NCBI GenBank assembly: GCA_019096065.1
Contig: JAGUCH010000009.1
Coordinates: 1,374,001 to 1,438,000 of the forward strand
DNA: 64,000 bases
DNA from: Paracyclopina nana
Taxonomy: Eukaryota > Arthropoda > Copepoda > Cyclopoida > Cyclopettidae
Direction: 5' to 3'
Part shown: positions 22,947-35,972 of the stretch, one piece after another
How the letters are laid out: each line of letters starts with the position of its first letter
How positions within the stretch are numbered: position 1 is the stretch's first letter
Notes under the pieces: generated by a model
Told to the model about the DNA's origin: nothing
Database searches by the model: none
What the model saw: only the letters and a program-made list of their open reading frames with translations
Made by a program: the position numbers and the translations under genes

Positions 22947-25539
22947 TTTGAACAATGCGCTCCAAAATTATTCATTTGTTGTGGTCCATGTCTATATGTC
23001 AATGTTGTTGTGAAACTTGGCGGCAAATTCAAATGCTCATTGCGCCATAATTTTTTTTTCAAAACTTGGTGCTTTCGTTGTTTATTAAAATACCATGAAA
23101 TACAAATATTTCAAATATCTATGAGAAAAAATGTACATTTTTTAGCCCTTATTAAGCAATGAGAATTGAGATTTAAAATTATCTGGCTTTTATAGATTGC
23201 GTAAATATGCAAGACTTTTCACTCAACCTTGCATGGATTTGGCATCAAAAAGAAGTTGGTATGTTGGTTTGGTATGTTGGTAATTCCACAGAGTGTAAAC
23301 GTTGCACACAAAAAAACTGCTCCTGTATTTTTTCACAATAGATTAATGAAAAGTCTCAACCATTGCAAATAGAAGCGACACTCGAGAACTTTTTCGCGAG
23401 ATTGATGTCTTGTTTTTCGTGTTGAGTTACCTTCAGAGAGTAAATGTAGCACTTTCCACAGTGGTTTTTACTTTAATGTACAGAGGTTGCAGCGAGTTTC
23501 AATTCAATGCAGCATTCATGAATTTTCGTCTTGGGATGCTTGGCATTGAAGTGTGCTTACATTTCCTGCCGAAGAGATAAGAGTTGAAGAAGTAAGGCCT
23601 TTAAGGCCATCACTGATCCATTAATATTGATGAACTGAAAGCATGAAAAACAGCCTTTTTCCACTTACCTTTCACGATATTTTTAAATACTAAGGGACCT
23701 TTAGAATGATTTTTTGTGCCATAATATTGGCACACTGAAAAATCAAAAGAGTGCAGGAAGTCACAAAAGTGATTTGATTTGAGTGGAATCTATTGGCGGA
23801 AAAATAGGTTCTCACCACCAAACAAAATCGAACACTCCCAAGGTTTCTTAGATTGGATTGAGAGTAGTGATGAAGGTCGAAATGAAAGTGAGCTAGATAA
23901 GCAAAGAAAGTCCTCTTGTCAGGAAATTGGCCTTTATTATCGATCTGGAGCTGTTAGCTGTCAAGGTCACCCACAACGAGGAGATGCTGTGGAAATGTCC
24001 TTTGAGTCACGTTCTGCTTGCTGATCAAACATGAATACATAAGAGAGAGAGTGAGGCAAAAAACTTTTATCCCTGCTGAGAAAAAGCCTCCATTCTCAAG
24101 CTCTTTTCCGATAAAAAGGAAGCAAGCTTTTTTCTTGCTTCGGGCCTAAATTGAAAGAGAAAGCCTGAGACTGCATCTGCAAATGCGTTCTAGGCCAAAT
24201 ATGTACGTATTGAACTCGATGGCAATAATTGTTTGTGCAATTATGCACCGTTCACCTATCTTGAAGTGAAGCTAGTTGATTTCATTATTTGGAAAGTGAA
24301 GGTCAATTCCTGCCTGGAAAGTTGGAGATCCTCTTGGTTTCCACAAAAAAGAAGAACAGTACATACACCGAATAAATGCATTATATCGATACATATTTAG
24401 TGTGCTTGTCAGCATGTCTGTGCTTGCAGCATCTAATACAATCCATGGTAACGAAAGATGTAGCAAATTGAGTAGATAAATCAAAATGCTTATGCATAAT
24501 CTGGTTCACAACGGGTGCAGGCACGCTCATGTACTTACTCAAAGAAGAAAATGACATGCAAGCTGCTAAAGTCAACACTCACAAAATCACTATTTACATA
24601 GCGACAGGTTATTTACATTTGTTTGACAAGATGCATTCTAAGTGTGTTCAAAAAGAGCACATAGCAACCAAAAAAATGCTTTCTCTTCTACTAATTAATT
24701 ACTATGCAAGTAATTTAACAGAAGAAGGGGAAATCTGATTTTTGGCACGAAAAAGAAAATCTTCCTTTTTGTCATGAAAGGAGCCTTCTGCTAGCTGAAG
24801 CGTGAAGAAGCCCCTTTTTTCCCTTTTATAAGTAGGATATATAGGAGCTTCCTGGCAAATTAAAGCATGCTATCAAAAACTTGGCTAAATGCGCACATAA
24901 GAAGAAAGTTGCCTCGTAAATAACACGAACTCTCATTAATCATAGGGAAATTGCTTTCACTCAGCTATTACGCGAGAGACCCATTTCAATGCATGACTAG
25001 CAATCAAATATCGCCATAATATTAATAAATTAATTTAGACACAAAAGTTTGTGGTGTGGCTTAAAGTGTAAATTCTGGAAAAACCCAAGTGAAGAAGATT
25101 CTCATCGACCCCATTTGTAGGAACCTTTTAACGGCTGATACTCATCGCCTAACCAGTTTAGAAATTCTTCTGGAAGCAACAGAGCAGGATAAAAAAGCAG
25201 TTTCCGTATCCTGAAGATGATCGCAGCCAGCAACGCATCCGGTTATTGCCCAGTGAGCCTCACTTGCCAATGCAACCGTTTTCAAAATTAACTGTACTTA
25301 GCAGATGAGTCACTTGTCACGTGGTGCTCATCATTAAAAACCGCTCCCAAAATTCCAATAGCCTACTTTAAGTTCATTTTGCAACATACTCGATGTCCAA
25401 TTGTGAAATGTTGTCCAAAGTCAAGATTTTTATAAGAATACGGTTTAATTATGGAATGCCAGGAGAGAAGCTGTCATGGCATGGCAAGGCCCGATGACGG
25501 TGATGAAGGCATGGGCTCCTTTTTTGAGAGAATAGAGCA
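22947..25539. other. no gene seen
   Basis: AT-rich sequence upstream of the EF-Tu gene (its promoter should lie just right of 22955) and upstream of the cysteine-rich gene. The short plus-strand frame at 23779-24024 matches nothing I know. A degenerate 16-bp word lies near 25319. Confidence 0.45.
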
Positions 25540-25784
25540 TATATAGAGACTCCTAAGGGAGCGCTAGCTGCTGCGAGGAGAAGAGCGCCATTTGCGTGCG
25601 CTGGTGTGCGGCTGCGCCCGTGGGTGCTCCTTTTGCCGTGCATTTGCTCTGCAGAAGAACTGCGGCTCTCCGGCTCGGCTCAGTTCAGTTACGACACAAT
25701 AAGTGATGCGCGCGACCACCAACTAAACAAATACTGACCAATTCGAGTGAATCAGTGTGAATTTTACTCCACCTTGACCTTTAC
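25540..25784 (+). promoter_or_regulatory. putative TATA promoter and untranslated first exon of the cysteine-rich gene
   Basis: TATATA at 25540-25545 is followed by a GC-rich stretch and then GTAAGT (25785-25790), a strong donor. The next good acceptor on this strand is CAG at 27253-27255, 13 nt before the start codon of the cysteine-rich gene. Transcription would begin near 25570. Two overlapping TCAGTT words (arthropod initiator-like) at 25680-25690 are an alternative start. Inferred from sequence words only. Confidence 0.4.
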
Positions 25785-27255
25785 GTAAGTTGGCAGAGTT
25801 TTTCAAGCACAAGAACAAATGCTTTCATTTTTTGAGGAAGCTTCGAGAGCAAACTATACGCTTACTTAAGAGCCTCTTGACATGCTCCAGTTTCTCTAGA
25901 AGAGTTGCTCATCTACTACGTCGCAAAAAGAGTATTATTTTTGACGATATTTTACTTGGTGACTGTATAGGATAATTGAGTAAGCATCAAACTAAAGACA
26001 GGTTTGGCTTTCACATCATTGACTGACACAAACCAAGTTTGGCTTGTCAGCTAAAGGAAAAGTTTTGAGTATTGGCAAAAATGATATTTTAGCTGGGGAG
26101 CTATATTGGCTATCCGATATTTTACGAGTCTGCTTTGAACTCCCTTTTTGCATGAATGAAGCTGCGCTTAAGTATAGTAAATGCTCGGCTGTGCGTAGCT
26201 CTACTGCATCCATTTGTGAGATAAAATGCTCCCTTTTTTCTCTGCTCGTCATCATTTGGCTTTGTGGACGAAAACAAAGCTTTTGGCACCAAAATGCCGG
26301 ATCCCGAGGAAGAAAGTGCATCATCTATCATTTTCAGTCATATGTATAATTCGGGACACTTTTTGCAACGAAAAAAAAAATTGATGCAACATCCACGCAG
26401 TTTTGATTAGCAGAAAAGCAGCCAAATATTTTCCAGTTCAGGTTTAATTTTAGTTTTACTAATTGATGCCCATCAAAGTCCCAATATTGAGTTTTTCGAG
26501 TGAATTTTAATTGTACAATCAAAACTAGCATCTTTTCACCAAAAAAGGAAAACAAATGTAGATGAGCAACTCCAAATAAAAAGTATTCTGGCTTCAATCG
26601 AATGAAGCTCTTTTCACAAGTCGGAAAAATAAACATGCAGGAAAATGAGATATGACAGCCCTTGCTTTATTCATTCAGTGTAGAAGAAAGTACTTGAATC
26701 CAATTTATTACTTTGACGGAATATTGCTCGACCCAGATTCACTTTCTGATAAATTGATCGCTGCCATCAACTCCAATTACTATGCAAAAGTGGTTCCTTT
26801 TTTTGCAGCACAAAACACAATTTGCTGCCACTTTCATTGTGTGCAAAAATCTACATCTGCCAGAATTGCACACATCCTGCTGAACACTATTGCGAAAAAG
26901 GGGGAGAGGGAGACATCTGCTAATATTGGCCTGATCTTTTATCTTTTTTATTGCCTTGGACAAACTTTAACGAGTTCCTCTGCTCAATATCTATTAATAA
27001 GTCAATTTGCTTCACGGGAAATTGAGCTGAATCACGACAGGCTTTTTAACAATCATGAATCATGCCATTTGTTACCTACATCTAGAAAGGCAGGAAAATT
27101 AATTCGTAGCCATTTTTTCATATGACTAAAAAGCCTCATTAGCTTTTTGATTTGATACCGTAGAAATGTTTTTTCTGCCTAAAGCAAAAAACCCTGGTTA
27201 TAACCAGAGTTACAGATAAATAGAGCATAATGCAATCTTTTTTTTCATTTTCCAG
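25785..27255. other. probable 5' intron, nothing recognised
   Basis: AT-rich, bounded by a GTAAGT donor and a TTTTCCAG acceptor. Open frames up to 157 codons (26652-27125) are not family-like. I treat it as the first intron of the cysteine-rich gene. Confidence 0.4.
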
Positions 27256-27268
27256 ATTATCTCACAAA

Positions 27269-30200
27269 ATGGTTCATCGATCCATGCTAATAACTCTGTC
27301 CCTCCTGTTTCCGGCTTCCACATTGGCAGTGATTGCGATCAATGACACGAAAAAGTACCCAGTGTGCATAGACGATTCGGATTGTGAAAAGCGTAACCTG
27401 GGCTCGAGCCATGCTTGCTTCCAGTACTTCTGCTATCCCTACGAAAAAACGGCCTCGCCGGCCTCCGAGGCCGTCCTGCCTCTCGACCAGTGCCGAAAGG
27501 ACAAGGATTGTCCTGCCATGCAGGGAGGCCCAGCGAAATGCTTTCGCCATTACGAGAGGAGAAAAGTCACCTACGGAGTTTGTGTGCCCAGCATTGACCG
27601 ATGCGATAACCACGAGGATTGCTATGCCAAAGGCGGAAAATGCTGCAACGGCTACTGCTGCAATGAGGAATATTTCCAGGCTCTCGCAAGCATGACTTGC
27701 TTCAACGACCTGGGATGCAAAGTGAGTTTTTTTCTTCTTTTGAAGCTACTCAATCCTTTCCATGTGAAGTTCATCTGAGTACATCGAATTGAGCATGAAA
27801 ATTGACGACATACTTATAACATGTCGAGAGCTTGAATTTTGGGGGAATTTATCCAGTTAATTATACCGTTATAATTAACCGTTATATACCGTTCATGTGC
27901 AAAAGTTGCATTTCGGAAAGTAAAAAATTGTCATAAGGCAACGGAGTTTTGCTATCAAACCACTTAAGAAGGGCTTCTCAACTAGTTGAACCAGGAATTG
28001 AGTTAACAAATTTAGGGCAAAATTCCGAAATTTTTTAAATATTTTAGCTGCATGCATCTTATTTGTAATAACTCTGCATTTTTATAGCTGGTTCAAATGA
28101 ATTTGTGTGAAACAATTTGATTCAGAAGTAACTAGTTTGGCTCTGAAATTGAAATAAACTTTGAGTGTTTACTTCTCAATAGTCTTAAAATTGACCCGTT
28201 TTTTCCAAAGTGTTAGCATCAGCAGAAGTTTACTTTTGTGTTTGTCATAAGACAATTTTTCTCCTTTCCGTAATTTGGGGGCACATGAACGGGATATTAA
28301 ACAGGTAACGAGACTTGATTGTGAACTTGCCAATTGGCTTTCAGTGTCCTAAACTAGATGAAAAGAAGCCGCATCTTCAAGATTTTGACGCAGATGAACA
28401 GGACATCATTGAAATTAAAAAAGTTTTGCGCTGGGAAACCAAATCTCCATTTTCTTTTATACTGTGCTATATAGCAAACGGAAGAATCCCCCTCCTGCTG
28501 AAAAACGAGAATCTTTTGTGGGAAATGGACAGTAATGACGTTGGAATGAAAAGTCTTTTGCACACAGAAAAAGGCCCCCCTTGAAGCTAGTATATAAAGG
28601 CCGATTTCTGGCCGTGCCACACACGAGTTGAAAGTGCATTTCTCTGTTGCTGGGCCTGAGAGCTTTGAATTTTCATGTCGTGTTCACCTATTTACTTTTA
28701 GTTGACAGCTTCATTTTTGAAGCCAAGATTTTTTCGATGGGAAATCAAGGCAAAATTGAAATGTGATTATTTTGGTCAAGCTAAGCAGGTGAACGTCTTC
28801 AAAGGTGTGCTACTGGTGAGGCTGAAAGTTCCTCTCCTTAGAGGATATCGATTCAAATATTAACTAGCTTTCTCATGTAGCACGAGAAATCTCTGCTTGG
28901 AAATACGAGCCGAATATTCTGCTCGAGCCTCATAATTGGGGCAGAAACGTAATACGCTTAATGATGAGTGGGATATTACCTTAATCTTCAACAAGATCTT
29001 GCCTGGTATTATGAGAGATGGAAAAAATAGATAATTAGAAAGCTGGTATAATGTCTGCTTTTTTTCAGGATCTTTTGCTAGGTGATAATTGCTGCGTGGA
29101 CATTACGGGAGCTACTCAATTCATGACACCTCGTGCCAATTGGGACAAGCGTTGCTGCTCCAATCCACGAGGCCCAGTGGTTGCAATCCCAACTGATCTG
29201 AGCGAGGAAGATGCCAAAAAAATCGACAACCAGATTGGCAGGATGAAGGAGCTGAAACCGGTAAGCAAGCTCACATAAACAAACAGAAAAGAGGGTGATG
29301 CCAAAAATATAATACGTACTTCTAGCTCATCTTATTTTTAGGGCGATCCCATATTCGAATTTTTAGTCAAGTTATGTTGCTTAAACAGCAACCTTGCTTG
29401 ATCAGTTAAGTTCAGCTTGTTCTAGCCAAGTTCGGTTCGTTTTAGCCATGTTCAGTTGACCGCTGAGCTGACACGCCAACGCGTTGTAAATCAGCAGCTG
29501 ATGAGCAAAGTTAGCTTTTCTCAATTAAGCGAGCTTCAGCTCCTACGCATATGAGAACACTTTTTGTAGCCAAGTTCAGTTTAGCAACTGAACTTAGCTT
29601 GGCAAGCAAGCCAGTACTACATGAAATCAAGCTAAGTTAAGTTCTACGTACATAAATATCTGGGAACGGAACTGAACTAAACTTAACTGTCTTCCTAACT
29701 TAACTTGACTAACAGGCCAATATGGGAACGCCTTTTGGCTAGGCTCAATAGTTCCTACTTCTTTAAAATAATTGAATGCTTCAATTAGCCCAAATATTTT
29801 GCAATTTATAAAATGCTTCTTATAGGCAAAAGTTTTCCACAGACAAGGAAATGCCACTGAGATTAATACCAAAAATAAATGGTGTTGCATCAAAAGTTGT
29901 AATTAGAGTTATGAGGAAAAAGAAAGCACTGCAGGTGGCAAGTGTGGCAAAATGTCCTAGATTCAATTAAATGAGTGCACTTTTTGCAACACACCCTCCA
30001 ATTAGCCTTTGCTTGCGGTCACATGAGTGGTGATCCATTAGGTTTATCTAAATAGGTCATGCTTTGAAGTTGGTTCTTTGAGCTCAGCTGCCAAATGTGG
30101 ATCAATTGTTTAGGCCAAATCCAGGATAGCCTTGCACTAGCACAAGTAGGAGTGTTCTTCTGGGCTAAGCAAATCTCATTTGGTCACTCTCCAGCTCCAG

Positions 30201-31561
30201 TAAACAGCTGTCTTTTGTGCCATGGCAAGCAATCACGAGAAAAAAAGGGAGAATAGCAAACAAAGCAATGCAGCCTCAAGAAGGCCTCTCATTCATTCCC
30301 TCAACCAAAACGGATGATCAGATTCCAGCATGAGCTGTTCATCTACTAAGATAGTAAGAAAAACCAAAATCCTTAAGTTGAGACTGTTTGACTTAATGGT
30401 TTGTCATTTTCAGTTCTGCAAAATGAATGCAAAATTGTAAAATGTCAACTGAGTTTCATTTTTCCTTATATTTGGCTTGAAAACATGAGTCCATCAAAAA
30501 AATTATTGAATCTATTGTTGAAAAAAGTAAACTAATGTCAAATATCATGTTTTGGCTGGTGGCAAGGAAATAGAGTACAAAGTAGATGAGCTCCACAAAT
30601 ACTTTCCTGATAGAGAGCACTTGAGAAAGCAAGCACCTCATAAAACCCATATAAGGGTTGTGTGTGGGTATGCTGAAACTCGACACCCTTCCCATGGTGA
30701 CTGAGGATGATCATGATGATGTTGGCCATTTGTTTGAAAAGCCAACAGCAGCAGCAGCAGCGGCAGTTTGCTACTGAAAGTCAAATCAAAGCGTCTGGAA
30801 CGATTGCTCCCCTGGTGGTGCAGCCTAAAGACTCCTTTTTTTGCTGGTGACATCTCATCTAAAGGGGATCGGTCTAAAGACCCTCCTTACATCGTACAAA
30901 ACGGCCACAGCAGTAGAAGGAGCTGCTATATACCAGACATGAGCTTTTGACGTCATCACTTGTAGTAGCAGTATTGATTTTTTTCATACCATAATAGCTC
31001 TCTGACTCTGCCTTTGGTGGAGCTTCATAATTGGTCCCATGTGCTGGGTTATTTTGAAGGATCTAGCAATATTGTTATTATCAGAGAGTGTCTAGCTGTT
31101 TTTTCCACGATACACGTGGCTTTCTACTTGGATTGTGTGTACATATCAACTTTCTCGGGGAATATGTGATAGATGGGGAAAAATGATAGTCCTGAGTACT
31201 ACTGCTTTTTAGCCAAATAATAGAAGCATCGCATAGTTGGGATGCATTCGTACTATGTGGCGTCGTTCATCAATATGCATGGAAGATCTGAAAAAATATC
31301 AATGCAATAAAAATGGTGTTCTTCATTTTTCAGACAATTTGCAATTCCATGGAGTATGAGCAGATGATGAGATACAGCAATTGTATGGAGTTTTCTACGA
31401 CTACAACCACCACCACAACCACCACGACAACCACCACAACCACCAAGGCAAGGACTCAGCCACCATCAAGGCAAATGACTCAGGGATCAGCACACACCGA
31501 AGTCTCAGCTGTGGCAATGGCCGTCTCAGTGTCAGCTCTGCTCTACTCCTTGGTGTGCTAA
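27269..31561 (+). CDS. secreted cysteine-rich protein with Thr-rich stalk, probably GPI-anchored (3 coding exons)
   Basis: Exons 27269-27721, 29069-29260 and 31334-31561 join in phase 0 (donors GTGAGT and GTAAGC; acceptors TTTTTCAG and ATTTTTCAG) to give 290 residues. The start ATG has context CAAAATGG. Residues 1-21 (MVHRSMLITLSLLFPASTLA) are a signal peptide. Exon 1 carries a repeated cysteine pattern (CIDDSDCEK, CRKDKDC, CDNHEDC, then CCNGYCC), and exon 2 continues it (DNCCVD, KRCCSN). Exon 3 has two more cysteines, a run of 16 Thr coded by ACC/ACA/ACG repeats, and ends in a hydrophobic tail (AVAMAVSVSALLYSLVC), as in proteins cut and transferred to a GPI anchor. I recognise no named family; the spaced C..DxDC blocks recall disulfide-rich extracellular modules. 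Its role is unknown. Intron 2 contains a family A element. Confidence 0.75.
27722..29068. other. intron 1 of the cysteine-rich gene, with a TATA-like word
   Basis: AT-rich intron. At 28590-28600 it contains GTATATAAAGG, a textbook TATA box, followed by a GC-richer stretch; this could be an internal promoter but no exon downstream needs it. A two-mismatch copy of the 16-bp word lies at 28675-28690. Confidence 0.4.
29341..29733 (+). mobile_element. 395-bp inverted-repeat element (MITE-like family A), copy 3
   Basis: Same orientation as copy 2 and closely similar throughout. It begins GGGCGATCCCATATTCG after TA (29339-29340) and ends GGGAACGCC, where the expected final C and TA have mutated. 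It sits 80 bp downstream of exon 2 of the cysteine-rich gene, inside intron 2. Confidence 0.85.
29734..31333. other. intron 2 remainder of the cysteine-rich gene, nothing coding seen
   Basis: AT-rich. A degenerate convergent pair of the 16-bp word occurs at 30330-30345 (plus) and 30583-30598 (minus). A short CAG run is near 30745. Confidence 0.45.
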
Positions 31562-34500
31562 AATTGCCAATATCTCAGAAAAAAGAAAACAAGCTGTGTA
31601 AAACTGTTTTACATCAAAATCTGCTGATTCCACGCCATCCCAAAAGCTACAAATTCCTGGTTTAAACCTGTGCTGCGCTGTGCTCTAGCGTGCACCTGCT
31701 TCTCAGCGAATGCTGTGCTTGAGCGCACCTACCACCTCATGCTGAGAGCGCGGTGCGCTGTGCACGCACCTACAGTTACCGCAACAACAACAACAAGTTC
31801 AGCGCATGCGCAAAAGCCCTTTCAGCTGCAATAACAACAACAAATCTGAGCGCTGACTGCAAACTGTGGCTTTTGGCAACTTTCTATTATTATGTTTGAT
31901 CTTATTTGAGTGAAAAATAGCTCTATTTTCTTATAAATGCCAATAACACAAACTCAGCAGAACTATTGAAGAAAGAAGCATTTAATTGAGCTATTTGAAG
32001 TGACCCAACCGCCTCACTACCAGGTAGTGAATTTGCAGAACCAGTGAAAAATTGAGGCTTTTTGAAAGACTGACTGTTTTGTCCCAGTGTGCATTTATCT
32101 TTTGCACTCTAGTCATTGAAGAAGAACAAAAAGCTTGACAATTGATCTACTAAAGTCAATTTGTCAACACTCTCGTTGCAAAATTGTGTTTCTCCATATC
32201 ATATGCTGCTGCTACTAAAGTATGTGAGTGTCTGTGAGTGTAAAATTGATGTTTGAGGAATGAAAGTGAATTAGCTTGAACTAATTATTACGAAAGAATC
32301 GACTCTGTGCATGAGAGGTGAAACAGATGATGTCCATTTTATTCCCCATATGATAGCCATACTTCGAGATAGAATTTGTGTCAACTAATTTGATCTTCAA
32401 TGAAAATAGCCCTAAAAACACAATTTGTCCATGATTTTATTTAGTGATGATTTCAGGCGAAAGCCTTGAAAATAAAACCTATTAACAATTCACGTGGTTA
32501 AACCTGTCTATTTTGCAGCCTTACCATCCAATAGGCTTGAAACTTTTGGTTGTCAAAACTTTCTCAACTACTTGGCACATCAAAAGAAGGCCTTCAATCA
32601 AAATAGTAGTACCTTAATATTTTGTTCATAAGCTTTTAGCAATTGGATTTGTAGATGAACGCGTCCAAAACAATAGGCCTGACTTTGACAAGAATGCAAT
32701 ATTATTACTACATGAAATTGTTAAGAAAGTGCATTTTTGTCACGTTGCTTGCATGTTCGTAATACAAGGCCAGTTATGAGGCCAAATTCCTCATTTAGAA
32801 GCTCTGGTTGCTTGCCTTGCAAAAATTGATCTTTTCCTCTTCATGTGGCATGCAATAATAGAGTTTTGGTGCACATAATATACCACTACTACGCTATTTA
32901 GGCGTCCACTATTTAAAAATAACCTTTGAACAATCGAGTGGAGCGCACTGGGCATTTTAAGGCTGCGATCAGCTAAAAAAATAACATAAGAATTCCTGCC
33001 AATTAAACTTTGACAAATTCCACATACCATTGCATTGTCTCAACTCGGCCTATTTAACTGTAATGACAACCCAATCGATTTATAAAAAACTTTCTATGGG
33101 TTCTATAAAAAGACGTTTAAATAACTTCATGCAGGACAGTTTAAAGCAGCAAAAACACCTGTCACAATTTCATGCAATTTTTGGCTTGCTTTTAACTCCA
33201 ATATGCAATATTTGGCCAAAATACAGAATTCGCATGTGAGCCTTCACTCTCTGGTCCGCTTCGCTCGATACAAGGTATTGCAGCCTACACACATGTACTA
33301 CACACTTCGGAAGTTAGCTGAGCAGCCGGAAAACTAGTAATGTGCTTACACCAAAACCACTCAGAGGAGTAGAAGCAGCACAACAATGGTCAACAAACAC
33401 GAAAAAAGCCCACTGTCGGGCAATCATGCGTGGAAAACAAACACGTCCCACCAAAACAGCATTCGAGTACATAGTAGATTTTCTAAAGTTCCTCATTTTG
33501 CAAAGCTAATGCAAAGCACGTTGCAAAAATTCGCTTTTTATCACACTTAAACAGTAATTTGACCCTGATGACACTCACTGAGCTTATTTTTGCTGAACTC
33601 AGCAAAAAGATGAGAGAAAAAAGCGCAGATGTCTCGAGGCAAATTAATTACGTTGTGTCATCAAATTCCTGGCATTTTATCATTTCTACAACTAAAAAAG
33701 CAAGGTTTTTTGGGAGTATAGCCTTGATTTTCAGCGTCTACTTAAGTGGCCAGAAAAACTCCTTGAATTTTCAGGATGTTGCCTCTATCAGGGATATTTT
33801 CCCTTACATATGCCTTAAACTTAGCAAGCTACAACGCATAACAGGATTTAGGTGCATTTTGTGGTAAGCTTACGAGCCAATTAATATTGATTATACCGTA
33901 TGCACTAAACTACCTTTCTAATCGCACCAAATGCTGAGCCTAATTTAGAGAGAGGTTTTTTCACAGCAACAAAAATCTGTATTTGTCATCTGACATTATT
34001 TTTTGACTAACAAGGCTAATTAGAGCTTGTGTAGAAAGTCAGGTTTTTTCTTTGGCACCAAAACCTACTATGAAGACTTATCTTAAGAGGCTCTGTAAAT
34101 ATAAAGAAAATGTCAGGAATGAAGAGGCTCATCTGTCAGCTTAAAAATACAAACAACTAGGTAAAGGCGTCCATAAATGGACAGCGGAGGGCGGGCCTAC
34201 GGACATTAGTGATGCTAGTCCCTGATTTAAAAAAAATTCCATTGCATAGTGGGTCAAAAAGCCATTTTCACGCGCACGAGAAAATCCGCCAAATCGTCCG
34301 AATTCTCATTTAACCACCAATTTACAACTTCTAATTGGGCAGACTTCTAGGCAATGAAAATAGCCAAAAATTGTTTGAATTGACAAATACTTATTCAACT
34401 TTGACTTCAAAATCAAACTTTGCTTAAAAAAGTGTTCAGCGAGAAAAATTTTTGCTCCTTTTTTGGGCATCAATAACTTGATTGGAAACGAATTGAATTG

Positions 34501-34795
34501 TTCTTTTATGACTGAGAGGTCAATCAGAACCCATTTAATGATTATTCATCAAAATTGGCTGCGGAAATTTGCGGACTTGGGAGCCCTGAATGTGAGTTTT
34601 TAGCTTACGGCCCTATGAAAATTGACTCCTACGATTTCGCGAGTTTTTTTCCAGTGCACGTCCAGAAGGCATTTTGAGCCACTGTGCATTGGTAAATAAT
34701 CCTAGGGGCAAACATCTTATGGACAAATTTCCTCGGGCACATATAAAAATGGCAAATATGTCTTTAAGGCAAAATTATTTGGTGGCAAATTTCTC
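31562..34795. other. no gene seen
   Basis: Begins with the 3' flank of the cysteine-rich gene. A short GC-rich stretch full of GCGC and TGTGC words lies at 31670-31780. An isolated SINE 3' end (GGAGGGCGGGCCTACGG) lies near 34188. Open frames are short and unrecognised. Confidence 0.45.
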
Positions 34796-35164
34796 AGAGA
34801 TTTTTACTTTGCAAAATGAGCTCAGATATTTTGTAAGCCTGTTTTATAATTAGTTTACATGTATATACGATTTGATATGATGGAAAGTAATTTTCAAATG
34901 TTAATGAAGTTACCAGACCATGCAATCTTGACTTAGCATCTGATCCATTAGTTTGAAGGCTTGGGTTGAGAGGCCCTCAGTAGGGCAAGAGTAGTTGAAA
35001 GTGTTAATCAATCAATTAAAAATTGTGCATTTTGAATTTGGCACTTTTTGGAGCTTAAAGATCTGTTAGTCTGTTATCTCTGTTAGAGACTCTACTCCTC
35101 TGCTAAGCTTTGCTCGGCTTGGTAGACGAATAAAAAGGAATTCTAACAACAATTTTTTCTATCT

Positions 35165-35237
35165 GTAGTGGTAGCTCAGTCAGTAGAGCGTCAGATTCCT
35201 AATCTAGATGATCAGGGTTCAATCCCCATGCAAGGCA
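35165..35237 (+). repeat. tRNA-derived head of a SINE-like repeat
   Basis: Contains a pol III A box (TAGCTCAGTCAGTAGAG) and B box (GGGTTCAATCC) at tRNA spacing, and an anticodon-loop-like TTCCTAA. The acceptor stem does not pair, so this is not a working tRNA gene. An Arg(CCU)-type ancestor is possible. Confidence 0.7.
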
Positions 35238-35897
35238 TTTTTTCTCCTTTTTTCTGCAATGGGATTTACTTCTTGGACAATATCTGGTCAAACAGAGGAG
35301 CAACACACCTTATAAAATACTTTATAATGTGTGTCACTTGATAAAGTTAAACGTCAGAGCCTTTATATATGTGTAGTAATATGAACTGAGACAAATTGGT
35401 AAACTGAATTATACATGCGAAAATTACTTTCCATCATATAAAAGCTCTGACGTTTTACTTTATCAAGTGACACACATTATAAAGTATTTTACTAACTGTA
35501 ACCGGTTTTACTCGCGAGTAAATTCACTTTGCCGATCGTGTCAGCTTTTTGCAAACCCCGTGACGTCACAACATGGCATTCCGGCAAGTTCATTTCGCTC
35601 GGAAAATCGGTCAGAGTTAATAAAATTTGACTTGCTGCTTCTCGGGACTTCGGAGGTAACGTAAATAATGCCCTCGGTGAGTAAAATAAAACCTCGCCTC
35701 ACTATTCCCCTCGCTTCGCTCGGTTCAAGATTCGGCTTGGTTTCATTTACTCACCGAGGGCAATTTTTACTTACCTTCTCAGTCCCGAAAAGCAGCAAGT
35801 AAAATACTATTATAAGGTGTGATGCTCCACTGTTTGACCAGATACCATGATTTTGTCCAAGAAGTAAATCCCATTGCAGAAAAAAGGAGAAAAAAAA

Positions 35898-35972
35898 TGC
35901 CTTGAATGGGGATCGAACCCTGATCATCAAGATTAGGAGTCTGATGCTCTACTGACTGAGCTACTGATATAC
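35898..35972 (-). repeat. tRNA-derived head of the inverted SINE-like copy
   Basis: On the minus strand: TAGCTCAGTCAGTAGAGC, then CTCCTAA in the anticodon position and GGGTTCGATCCCC as the B box. It is better preserved than the plus-strand partner at 35165-35237, but again has no paired acceptor stem. Confidence 0.7.

Noticed and set aside
26652-27125. 157-codon plus-strand frame upstream of the cysteine-rich gene
   Set aside because: No recognisable domain, composition like the intron around it, and it lies between a good donor and a good acceptor.
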